Below, piece by piece: positions 22,962 to 33,259 of a stretch of 64,000 nucleotides of DNA (the stretch's first letter is position 1; every line of letters starts with the position of its first letter). The notes beneath the pieces were generated by a model that ran no database searches, was not told where the DNA came from, and worked only from the letters and a program-made list of their open reading frames with translations. The DNA is from Mytilus californianus (taxonomy: Eukaryota; Mollusca; Bivalvia; Mytilida; Mytilidae), in the NCBI RefSeq assembly GCF_021869535.1, contig NW_026262701.1, positions 50,409,278 to 50,473,277 of the forward strand, read 5' to 3'. Both the position numbers and the translations under genes were made by a program.

Positions 22962-24245
22962 TTATTTTTATACGACCGCAAAATTCATATATTGGTATGA
23001 CGTTGGCGTCGTCGTCGTCCGAAGACATTGGTTTTCACACTCTAACTTTAGTTAAAGTGAATGGATCTCTTTAAAATTTTACCATAAGGTTCAATACCAC
23101 AAAAGGAAGGTTGGGATTGATTTTGGGGGTTATGGTACCAACTGTTAAGGAATTAGGGGCCAAAAATAAGCATTTTTGTAACTTCCAGACATAACTTGTG
23201 TGTTAGTGTATGGATCTCTCTGACATTGTACCACAATGTTCCATTTCACAAAGGGAATGCTGGGATTGATTTTGGGGGTAATTGCCTCAAAATTTTAGGA
23301 ATTAGGGGCCAAAAAAAGGCAAAAAACAAGCATTTTTCTAGTTTCATGACAATAACTAGTGTGTAAGTGTAAGGATCTTTCTGAAATTGTACTACAAGGT
23401 TCCATTTATATCACAAAGGGAAAGCTGGGTTTGAGTTTGGGGGTAATTGCCCAAAACGTTTAGGAATAAGGGGCCAAAAATAAGCATTTTTCTAGTTTCC
23501 AGACAATAACTTGTGTTCAAGTGTATGGATCTCTCTGAAATTGTACTGCAAGGTACCACACCACAAAGGGAAGGCTGGAATTGATTTTGGGGGTAATTGC
23601 CTCAAAATTTTAGGAATTAGGGGTCAAAAAAGGGGCAAAAAACAATCATTTTTCTAGTTTCAGGACAATAACTTGTGTGTAAGTGTATGGATCTTTATGA
23701 AATTGTACTACAAGGTTCCATATCACAAAGGGAAAGCTGGGTTTGAGTTTGGGGGTAATTGCCCTAAACGTTTAGGAATTTGGGGCCAAAAAGGGGCAAA
23801 AAAACAAGCATTTTTCTAGTTTCCAGACGATAACTTGTGTTCAAGTGTATGGATCTCTCTGAAATTGTACTGCAAGTTACTATACCACAAAGGGAAGGCT
23901 GGGATTGAGTTTGGGGGTGATGAATCATAAGGAGGTTCAAAAATTTGGGGGGGGGATTTTTTTCCCCCTTTTCTTTCTTTAAAATTTTCCATTTTAAATT
24001 GGTTATTTCTGATTTATATATAAAAGCAAATAATAATGATATGGTTTGAATAGGTGAATTAAAAAAATTTAAGTTCTTAGACCACATTCATTCTGTGTCA
24101 GAAACCTATGCTGTGTCAAATATTTAATCACAATCGAAATTCAGTGCTGTATCAAGCTTGAATGTTGTGTCCATACTTGCCCCAACTGTTCAGGGTTCGA
24201 CTTCTGCGGTCGTATCAAGCTGTGCCCAGCGGAGCATTTTATTTT
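22962..24245 (+). mobile_element. Pearl/HINE-like element, family 1, copy A
   Basis: The 5' end is T-run then TATACGACCGCA (22,969-22,980). The 3' side has the inverted TGCGGTCGTATC (24,204-24,215) followed by a small hairpin region (GCTGTGCCCAGCGGAGC) and an ATTTTATTT tail. The core is about 5-6 diverged tandem units of about 160 bp, marked by AGCATTTTTCTAGTTTC near 23,170, 23,330, 23,481, 23,643 and 23,805. There is no transposase, so it is non-autonomous. The minus-strand open frame at 23,764-24,087 is translated repeat. Confidence 0.85.
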
Positions 24246-24303
24246 TTTCATCAGAATATTTACCATTCACTCTATTAGATTAATGATGTTTACTTATTCT
24301 TTT

Positions 24304-25078
24304 CTATGCCCCAGCTGCTAGATGAAGGGGGCATTAAGGTCCATGTGTCTGTCCTGAAATTGGATTCTGTTCTCTTTTCATTAGTTTGCCTCAAGCAAAT
24401 GTTCTTGAGTTATGTCCCTTTATTAATGGGAAAATTGCTGAATTTGTTGTTTCCACACCCTAACTTTACTTTGCCTCAACCATATGTTGTGAATTTCATA
24501 CACAATATAAATAAGATGTGGTATGAGTGCCAATGAGACAACTCTCCATCCAAGTCACAATGTATAAAAGTTAACAATTATAGGTCGAAGTACAGCTTTC
24601 AACATGGAGCCTTGATTCACACCGAACAGCAAACTATAAAGTGCCCCAAAATGACTAGTATAAAACAATTCAAACAGGAAAACCTACGGTCTAATTTATA
24701 TAAAAAACAAGAACCGAGAAACACTTATGAACCACACCAACAAACAACAACCACTAAACAACAGGCTCCTGACTTAGGACAGGTGCATAAAAATGCAGCA
24801 GGTTTAAATGTTTTAATAGGCGCCAACCTTCACCCTTACCTGAGACAGTAGTTATTACCACCAAACATAGATTCAGTTCGAAATTTGGGTGGCATCACTT
24901 ACACTCTTCTCAAGTAATGACCATTTATAAATTGAAAAATAACTGAATTTGACGATTCTGCATTAAGGTTCAGAGAGAAAAAAAATGTCAATAGGTTTGA
25001 ATTAGTACATTGACTCTTGTATATTTACAAGCAGGGGGATCCGTGTCCAATGGACACATTCTTCTTTGATTTTGACTG
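24304..25078 (+). mobile_element. Pearl/HINE-like element, family 3, split by a nested repeat
   Basis: The left part (24,304-24,506) begins 'tatgccccagctgc' and shares 'tttgcctcaaccatatgt' text with 36,900-37,140 and 45,810-46,330. The right part (24,852-25,078) resumes at 'ttattaccaccaaacatag' and ends with the GTGTCCAATGGACAC hairpin. The break falls inside the phrase that is continuous in the other copies. Confidence 0.8.
24507..24851 (-). mobile_element. Retroelement-tail repeat nested in the family 3 element
   Basis: It carries 'gtggtatgagtgccaatgag' and 'acaactctccatcc', the complement of the 3' tail at 5,240-5,285 and 56,325-56,360, so it lies in minus orientation. It ends in 'acctgagacagtag', the complement side of the 'cctgtcccaagtcagg' tail. 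Its insertion splits the element at 24,304-25,078, and is therefore younger. Confidence 0.75.
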
Positions 25079-25079
25079 C

Positions 25080-25620
25080 CTGGATAGTCTTGTGGTATTG
25101 TACTAGTCTGAAGAGCTTTAAAGTTGTTATTTGATGCTTCTACACTACATTTAAGCATTTAGCACTTTAAACCAAGACCAAAGACTTGTCAGCTAGGAGT
25201 CAAACTGATGTTTCCAGGTACATGTAGGGTATCATGTCTTCCATGTAAACTAGCATGTAAAAAAATTGGACTCTTAGTCTCAGTCTAGTACAATGCAGGG
25301 TTCATATTCATCATACTGTATGATCTTGTTCTCATCCTGATTATGCATTTAATTTGCAACAGGATGTTAAACAGTTATCCATCCTCAACATTCACTCTAT
25401 TTCAATTAGATTCACTCTACACTACCAAGAATTATTTCAACAATCAACTTGTGTGTATTGTATTTGATTGATTGTTTGTTGATTAATGACAAAGGGCATG
25501 AATATATAACCAGTATTGAAATTCATCTCAACACTCCATGACCATGTTTAGTCTGATGGACAATTTGAATAAACAAAATCTACTTGAGCCTTGGTCATTG
25601 AATATTTAAAATTTTTATCA
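25080..25620. other. Intron 1, 3' part
   Basis: AT-rich sequence leading to the acceptor TTTTTATCAG at 25,612-25,621. Nothing else recognised. Confidence 0.45.
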
Positions 25621-25621
25621 G

Positions 25622-25703
25622 GATTCCAAGACAATATTGGAACAAGAACAGAGAGAAGATACCAGAGATTCATCTTTTCAGGAAGACTCCGAAGATGTAA
25701 CAG
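25622..25703 (+). CDS. Second coding exon of the double-CxxC gene (acidic)
   Basis: An 82-nt exon bounded by TTTTTATCAG| and ACAG|GTAAAT. Exon 1 ends in phase 0, and this exon read in phase 0 is fully open: DSKTILEQEQREDTRDSSFQ then EDSEDVT plus one base (phase 1). The strongly acidic, polar composition fits the style of the exon 1 linkers. Both splice sites are good and the frame match is exact. A chance ORF of this size with two good sites is possible but less likely. Confidence 0.75.
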
Positions 25704-26629
25704 GTAAATAGGCATTTATATTTCAGCAATTCTGAAAGACTACCCAAGTAAATTTAAAGTACCGTATTTGGTTGTTTATAGTACGCCGTTGTGTATAATA
25801 CACATTCCCTCTACCAACCATATATGTTGTGGGTAAAAAAAGAGTGTATAATATAGACCAATTCGGTAATCATTCACATTTTCTGTAGGTTTTCTACTCA
25901 CTTTATAGAAATAATGGACAAATATCACTAAGTGGCATTTTAAGATATGACCTATTTTGTGCCTTCATTGATAGTTGGTTTAATATTGTTAGTAGTTACT
26001 AAGAACATGAAGAACAACAGATTTCCATGGTGTTTAGTCTAGTACTTGAATGAATTAAGCCATGCCCAATAGCCCATCAGAAAAAGGATAATTGTGACAT
26101 TTTATAAATGTTGAACATTTCAAATGTCAATCTGATTGAATTTATTGCACACAACTACAAGTTTTACATTTTGGGCTTGGTGGTCATGTAACCTTATACA
26201 TGTACATTTGTAGTGCCAAATTCCTTGAAGATTGAAAAAAAATGAAGAAAAATCTTCCAGTCATATTTGTTTACATTGTTAATGTGACATGTTTTAGTGC
26301 ATAATAAGTTTTCTAATTATTTTGTCATGGTAAGTAATTTATGGTATTTGGAGTAAACAATTAAGTTCAAGAAAAACATTTAAAACACATATTTCTACAT
26401 ATTAGATATTTTATTGGTAATGGATGGATAAGAATATGTAAGTCAGGTGTTCATAGTGCTGCATCTTCTTGGATGCGATTGGTCTGTTAGAATTTCTTTT
26501 CAACAGACCATGTGGCCAAAACTACTTTTGTAACCTATGTAGACACTGTTGATTACGCTCTGATATATTCATATGTAATACACATTAATTTAATGCTGTG
26601 GTTCCACAAAAGATGGAATTTACGGTATA
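25704..26629. other. Start of a ~17-30 kb intron
   Basis: No exon, RNA gene or element boundary recognised. AT-rich. Confidence 0.4.
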
Positions 26630-26935
26630 GAATCACTAATTTGGGCCTGGTCAGAAAGAACATAAAAGAAAGTAGTACATAATTTTAACAAAATAGTTCC
26701 TATGCATAGTCACTTAGTAAAACGTTTGGGTAATTTTGGTATCAAATGAAAACTCAAGGCCTTGTTTACTTTAGAACCGTTTTTGAAAATTTCTTCTGTA
26801 AAAAATATATGAAATTTAAATAGGAGGGCATATTTTCCCTGCTGCTCAGATTAGAAGTACCTGTTTTTGTACTACCAAACTTCTGCAATTAAAGGTATGT
26901 TTAATATTTCAACACAAGGCAAGGTAAGATAAAAG
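26630..26935 (+). repeat. Intronic inverted repeat, left arm (partner 30,865-31,210)
   Basis: The arm holds 'ggcctggtcagaaagaacat', 'agtacctgtttttgtactac' and 'gcaattaaaggtatgtt', each matched in reverse complement and the same order in the right arm about 4 kb away. Divergence is moderate, by eye about a quarter of positions plus indels. It is one family of dispersed repeat in two orientations. Confidence 0.85.
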
Positions 26936-27220
26936 TTTTGACATGAAATGACTCACTTATTTTAACTTGAGATTAAATAAAAAATGTATCTATAAATGGT
27001 TGAAATAACAGAATTTGATATAAAAAGACATAGGGCATTGAATAAGTGGTTTTATTACTATTAAGGAAATAGTTAGAAATGTTGCTTTTTTTGAGAATTA
27101 TAAGGTTTAAACCAAAAGACTACAATGTTAAGTTTGTGAGTGTATTAGCCCAGTTTACACATCAATAAATCGGGGAAAAAATGTGTTTAATTCTATGATG
27201 TAAAACAATTTCTTCCACAG

Positions 27221-27295
27221 AAAAACAGTCAATTTTTAGTCACCAGTTTGTAAGTTTCACTATACTGGTTCTGTTTTTGTTCTTTTACGCGACAG
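27221..27295 (+). CDS. Candidate phase 1-1 cassette exon with a hydrophobic segment (tentative)
   Basis: The acceptor TTTCTTCCACAG (27,209-27,220) and the donor GACAG|GTAATT bound 75 nt, open in phase 1 and ending in phase 1. Inclusion after the 25,622 exon would add exactly 25 residues without frameshift. The peptide (KQSIFSHQF then VSFTILVLFLFFYAT) is hydrophobic enough for a membrane segment, odd for a presumed nuclear protein. T-rich intron sequence yields such residues by chance, so I hold this only as a candidate. An internal donor GTAAGT at 27,250 would give a shorter version. Confidence 0.25.
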
Positions 27296-28022
27296 GTAAT
27301 TAGGAATTTTATATTTTGTGTGCATATTTTTTCCTGTTTAATGGTAATGAAGTTGATAAATTGAAGAAGCTAATCAATTACAATATAAATTATCATTGTT
27401 AATTACCCTTACAGTATGTAACACACTGACAACAATGTAAACAAATGTACATGTAAGTGATTAGAGGAATTGTTAGGATTTATCAAGGTTATTTTTCAGC
27501 AAAATTTACAAAAGTTTGTACCTTTTTTGTGTAATCAGGTCCTCCCACAGGTTTCAACTTCAACCTTCAAAGATAGTTTCCAAACATATTGAAGTTGTGC
27601 ATCTGTTTACTGGAATTGTTTTATGAACTGTTTCCCAATCTCCAGACTGAAGCTTAGTCGTTTTTACAAAAGAAGTGTAATCAACTCCTCCTACAGTTTT
27701 CAACCCAGAACCTTGAAAATTGACAGAATATTTGCAAACCTATAGTGGTAGTGCAAAACTTTATGATTTTTTTTTTTATAATTGAAATCTATGTAGCTGA
27801 ACTATTTTCTTCAATACGGAGGAAAATTGCGAGCTAAATGGATTCAACAATAACAGATGACATGAACTTTAACAGTTGTTCAGTTGAAGTGGATTTCATG
27901 CCATGCTAAAAAATGTCATGATAAGCTCGCCCTAGATGCTGTAATGCTTCAATAGCTACGAGAATGTTTTGTCTCAGCAGGGTGAATCTTAACGATATGC
28001 TTGTTATGCTGGGACCTAATTA

Positions 28023-30067
28023 TACTGTGGATTCATTTATTTTCGTGTGTATAGAAAAAAAAGATGTTTTGTGGTATACGTAATTGCTAATTTAAAAAAA
28101 AAATTCAGATACGTAAGTTGTGGATTTCTGTTTGATCAATAATAAAACAAAAAATAGAATTCATTGAAAAAGTTTTGAATTGTCAAAATCTTGGCTTGGT
28201 CATTCTAGGTTAAAGTGTTCATTGAAAACTTCGATTACAATCGTGGACAGAGACAACTAATTATTTGTTTGTTTTACAATTTATAAATTCTTGGCGGAAT
28301 TTTATAAGGCATTCAAAACTCTATGATGACCAACTGATTGAAAGCTTATTTCCCTAATCACGATATGATTATAGTCATATTAGAAACTGGTCAACGGTAA
28401 GAAATACACTGCTTACGAAGTTTGTATCCCAAGCTAGAACCCAAGCCATACATTAATGATACCATTAACTCATCTTCCGGTTATGAGTAAAATTTTATTT
28501 CGAAAACAGATGTCGTTTTTGTTCAGAATAAACAAAATATTATTTGAAATGCAATTTGTTTTCTTCATTCACCCTTTAAAATTGTTTTACAAAAAAATGT
28601 CGTTTTGTCCAGAATTAAGTAAAGAAATATGCTTCAACGGCAATTTATCGGAATTTTCTTACCAGAGCAATTTGTGTCCTACTGGATTTATCTTATTAAA
28701 AGTTTATCAAAACATCTTTATACGACCGCAAAAATTTTTTTGGGATCGTATAATGGTATGATGTCGTTGTCTGCGTCGTCATCCGAAAACACATTGGTTT
28801 CCAGACAATAACTTAAGTTTAAGTGAATGGATCTCTTTGAAATTTGTTAAGAAGGTTCAATACCAATTAAGGAAGGTTGGTCTTGATTTTGGGGATGATG
28901 GTTCCAACTGTTTCAAGAATTAGGGGCCCAAAAAAATTAAAGGGGCCCAAAACAAGCATTTTTCTAGTTTCAGGATATTAACTTGTGTATAAGTATTTCG
29001 ATTGCTCTGAAATGGTTTGACAATGTTTAATACCACAAGTAGAAGGTTGGGATTCATTTTAGGGGTTATGGGGCCAACAGTTTAGGAATTAAGGGCCAAA
29101 AAGGGGCAAAAATCCAGCATTTTTCTAGTTTCCAGACAATAACTTGTGTGTAAGTGTATGGATCTCTCTGACATTGTACCACAAGGTTCCAAATAATAAA
29201 GGGAAGGCTGGGATTGAGTTTGGGGTTAATTGACCCAAACATGTAGGAATTAGTGGCCAAAAGAGGGCCAAAAACAAGCATTTTTTTAGTTTCCAGACAA
29301 TAACTTGTGTTCAAATGTATGGATCTCTCTGAAATTGTACTACAAGGTTCCATACAACAAAGGAAAGGCTGGGATTGAGTTTTGGGGTGATTGCTCCAAG
29401 GGGGGTTTCAAAAAGTTTGGGGAGGGGGGGGATTTTTTTCCCAATTTTTTAAGGGATTCATATTTTTTTTCAAAATTTTTATTTTATATAGGTCAGAAAC
29501 CTATATTATGTAAAAAATTTGATCACAATCCAAATTCAGACAGGATCAGGCTTGAATATTGTGTCCAAATTTGTCCCAACTGTTCAGGATTTGACCTCTG
29601 CGGTCGTATCAGGCTGCGCTCAGCGAAGCATTTTATTTAAGTAAAGGGTGTGAAAATAAATGTTCTTGTCATAAATACCTGCGAGCAATATCCCTACCTC
29701 GTACTTAATCCTATTGATTTTTAATCACCAGTAAACCAAACTATGACACGATAATTAACAACTTGCAGTTATTTTCCATGAACAGTTTGAATCCATTTTA
29801 AAAAGTAAATTATCACTGATATTCTATATATTTATTATTGATTTAATCAAAATACTTTTATCTTCTTCCAATAAAAACATGCGTTATGTTACAATGTTTA
29901 TCGCTAGTCAACACTATACTAGAACTACATAACATAACCGGAAATAAACATCTGACTCCATACACATTTCTCGGGATTATTTTGTTGAATTCTTAAATTC
30001 GTGGTTCGCTGTAACCCACGAAACCAACGAAAATTGGTATACCACGAATAAAAATGAATCCACAGTA
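28023..30067. mobile_element. TA-flanked element with CTGTGGATTCAT termini, interrupted by a pearl-like element
   Basis: The left end TA-CTGTGGATTCATTT...TTCGTG (28,023-28,047) and right end CACGAATAAAAATGAATCCACAG-TA (given here in short pieces; 30,043-30,067) are a 23-bp inverted pair with two mismatches. The span includes the separate element at 28,718-29,640; without it the host is about 1.1 kb. An alternative is two independent MITE ends facing each other. Confidence 0.55.
28718..29640 (+). mobile_element. Pearl/HINE-like element, family 1, copy B
   Basis: Starts CTTTATACGACCGCA (28,720-28,733) and ends with TGCGGTCGTATC (29,599-29,610) followed by hairpin GCTGCGCTCAGCGAAGC and ATTTTATTT. 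The core is about four units of 160 bp, marked by AGCATTTTT(C/T)TAGTTTC near 28,954, 29,115 and 29,277. It has the same orientation as copy A and shows independent divergence. The open frames on both strands here are translations of repeat. Confidence 0.87.
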
Positions 30068-30864
30068 AAACATCAATAAGCATGATGACAGGATTTGGTT
30101 TTATCTTTTTAAAACACTGCTTTATCAGTTTATGTTACACTTTTTACAACTACTTACTTAGTTACAGGTGTCTCAAAATTACTGGTAATGATAAAGTCCT
30201 GTCAATAATGAGAATCCATGCATTTGAACAATTGTGAGACTCAGAACAGGATATTTTTGGTCATGAGTACTAGTATAGACTATAAATCAGGAGGGATTTT
30301 ATCTAAAAATTTTTGGCCAGAAATCTAACCATTTGAAGAAAAAATGTCTTTTTTATTTGTTTTTTCTCTAATCTTCCATCTGAATTTGATATTAATATGT
30401 TAACCCCTGAAGCCTGTCTATTTTAAGGATATCAGATGAAAGAATAATCAAGAAGAATTTGTTTTTACTTCTGTTTTTCATCGTTGATTGTGGCTGCTGA
30501 TGAATAAAGCTTTATGACACTTTCCATCGAGTACAAAGTGAAAGTTAAAGCATAATGTTTTATTCTAGCCTCCATCCCTTTTATTCGTCATAATTGTCAT
30601 TGGCTTGAAATATAAGAAAGAAATATACATTTATTACATAATAAATGAATTAAAAATAAGCAAATTTTTACAATTGTTTGTATAGTAACATTTTAGCTAA
30701 AACAGTCTATGTTAAACTATTATGTAATAACTATTAGAAGGTATAAAACCACTAATTCATAGCCCCATTGCTTTCTATGTTAAATTCTGCAAGTTCAAGC
30801 ATTAATGGCTACTTTGTCTTAAGTTCAAATAAAGTGGCAGTTATTTCAGGTCAAACCTGTACCT

Positions 30865-31210
30865 TATCCTGACTTGTGCTGAAAAATTCAACATACCTTT
30901 AATTGCATATTAGAGCGTACTGGTTCCCGGAAGTTTGATAGTACAAAAACAGGTACTTCTGATCTGAACAACAGGACAAATGTGCCCTCCTATTATAATT
31001 GTATACACTTCTTTATTATTCAAAAGAAACTTTCAACAAGGGTTCTACAGTGATCCCAAGTCCCCAAACTTTCATTTGATACCAAAACTACCCAAATATT
31101 CCACCTATTGACAAAGATACAGCTATGCGTAGGAACTATTTTGTTTAAAATATGTACTACTTTCTTGTATGTTCTTTCCGACCGGGCCTTAATTAGTGGT
31201 TCTATACCAG
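30865..31210 (-). repeat. Intronic inverted repeat, right arm (partner 26,630-26,935)
   Basis: Reverse complement of the left arm. It includes 'aacatacctttaattgc', 'gtacaaaaacaggtacttct' and 'gttctttccgaccgggcctt'. The unique middle part is better preserved here than in the left arm. Confidence 0.85.
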
Positions 31211-31239
31211 AAGCACTATCTAAAAAACATGTATGTTTT

Positions 31240-32160
31240 AACATGATCTGTATCAATAAGATTTGAGTTACTTCCCTTTGAACATATATATATTTCTACT
31301 ATAAAATTGAAATTTGATTTAGAAATCACTTTAACACCAGTTGTGATCTAAATTTTATGTTAAAAGGACTCCTGTTATGTTATGTTATTATACAATGAAG
31401 GTTATTGGGATAAAAGGGTTTATTAATTTCTTTCCACTTTGAATAAAAAGAGATAATGCTGGTTTAGCCTTGAGTGTATGCTAATAAAATTTAAATGTTT
31501 GTTATTAAATAAGTAATTAAAGGTTTAAAAGGTTATTCTGAATTCATGCAAGTATATATTATTGAATTTGGAACAAGTAATTATTATGATTTAAATTTTA
31601 TTAAAAATGTCAAAGGATAAAATCAAAGCTTTCAGAAGAGTATAAAAAATAATCTTTAAAAGTGAGTGGCTAATTTTGAAATAGATTTTAGAACCACAGT
31701 GTTCTATGGTCTTTGAAAATTTTGTTGAGTTGAGGTTGGCCTAGTTATTTTTGGGGTAAATAAAACATGCAATCTACTCTTTCCAGGGTTTGATATGTTA
31801 AGATCTCCAGTCCATAAACTTATAATTTGTTGATTGACCTTTCATACTTTCATATAATTTAGTGTTCATAAAAACTTTTTGTTTTGTTTGACTTGTAGTA
31901 AGATAATGTTCTAATCTCTTTTCATGATTGCAGAATGACTTGTTAAATTGAAGGTTTGAAGATTAAGGACTGTAAACATGCAAATAGTATACATAGTCTT
32001 TGATATTAGTACATGTAGTTGGTAGGTAGTAATTGTTAGATGTGAAAGTCCCAGGTAACACCATTCTCAGAAAGCATTTAATACAATTAACTGCCGACAT
32101 GAAAAAACTGGATATGGTTTTGATGGGTATGAGATGAAAGTCCCTTGAAATACTAGGAAA
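31240..32160. other. Intron sequence, nothing recognised
   Basis: AT-rich. No exon, RNA gene or bounded element can be supported. Confidence 0.4.
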
Positions 32161-32164
32161 TAAG

Positions 32165-32435
32165 ATATCGAAGGATTCATTTATTTTCGTGGGTACCAAT
32201 TTTCCTGGATTGAGAAAAACCTTTTTCATGGATACTGTAAATTCAGAAATTATTGTGATTTTTGAAGAAGGGACTAAATTGTGAGAGAAATTATTGCAAT
32301 TTTTGAATTATCTGCATACATATATATATATGCATCAGAATGATCAGATATCATAATGCAAGTTTTTATTATTGAATTACTCACCCAGTTGATCATTCTC
32401 ATTAATAAAAACCTCAACAAGATAGAATTTTTTAG
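32165..32435. mobile_element. Two abutting MITE relics
   Basis: 32,165-32,235 carries 'ggattcatttattttcgtgg' and 'cctggattgag', resembling the left end of the element at 21,622. From 32,236 'tactgtaaattcagaaatta' begins a copy of the MITE at 36,268, with matching inner text ('tcagatatca', 'attaataaaaacctcaac') until about 32,435, where the right terminus is missing. Confidence 0.6.
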
Positions 32436-32451
32436 GCATCTCACCTGCCAT

Positions 32452-32472
32452 ATTTTTATACCCCACGCAACA

Positions 32473-32505
<33 letters not shown>

Positions 32506-33250
32506 ATCCGTCTGTCTGTCCATCCGTCTGTCAGTCCTATTTCTTGTCATCGCAACTCCTCTCAAACCACACAACAGAATTTCACGAAACCTTTTTAGAT
32601 AATAAGGACATACTACGTAGATGTGCACATCGACAGGAAATTACGATTCAATTTTTTTTCTAGGAGTTACGCCCCTTTGAACTTATTTACTTTAATGTAC
32701 TACTGCAACCTTTTGTCATTGCAACTCCTCTCAAACCACACAACAGAATTTCATGAAAACTTTTCAGATAATAAGGACATACTTAGTACGTAGATGTGCA
32801 TATCGACAGGAAATTATGATTCAATTTTTTTCTCCAGAAGTTACGCCCCTTTGAACTTATTTGCCCAATATACTACTGCAACCTTTTGTCATCTCAACTC
32901 CTCTCAAACCACACAACAGAATTTCACGAAACCTTTTCAGATAATAAGGACATACTACGTAGATGTGCATCTCGACAGGAAATTACGATTCAATTTTTTT
33001 TCCAGGAGTTACACCCCTTTGAACTTATTTGCCCAATATACTACTGCAACCTTTTGTCATCGCAACTCCTCTCAAACCACACAACAGAATTTCATGAAAC
33101 TGTGTAGATGATAAGGACATACTATGTAGATGTGCATATTGACAGGAAATTATGATTCAATTTTTTTTTCTGATACAATTTTTTTTTCTTGCACTTATTT
33201 TATTTCTCCAATGACAATGTGGGGACGTGGGGTATGTGAGCGTGCTCACT
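32452..33250 (+). mobile_element. Pearl/HINE-like element, family 2
   Basis: Begins TTTTTATACCCCACGC (32,453 onward) and has the inverted CGTGGGGTAT at 33,226-33,235, followed at once by a perfect hairpin GTGAGCGTGCTCAC and TAAGG. The core is about 3.5 tandem units of about 170 bp marked by CGCAACTCCTCTCAAACCAC (or a variant) near 32,551, 32,720, 32,895 and 33,060. Each unit also holds 'gttacgcccctttgaactta'. Non-coding. The + strand open frames in it are repeat translations. Confidence 0.87.
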
Positions 33251-33259
33251 AAGGTTCTT

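Noticed and set aside
23764..24087. 107-codon minus-strand frame
   Set aside because: It lies in the tandem core of a pearl-like element, and a sister frame appears in the second copy at 29,066-29,353.
32794..33111. 105-codon + strand frame with internal peptide repeats
   Set aside because: The peptide repeat is the ~170-bp tandem unit of the family 2 element translated.
22962..33250. CRISPR-like array of regularly spaced repeats
   Set aside because: Units are 160-175 bp, diverged and contiguous in a eukaryotic context; they are tandem cores of mobile elements.
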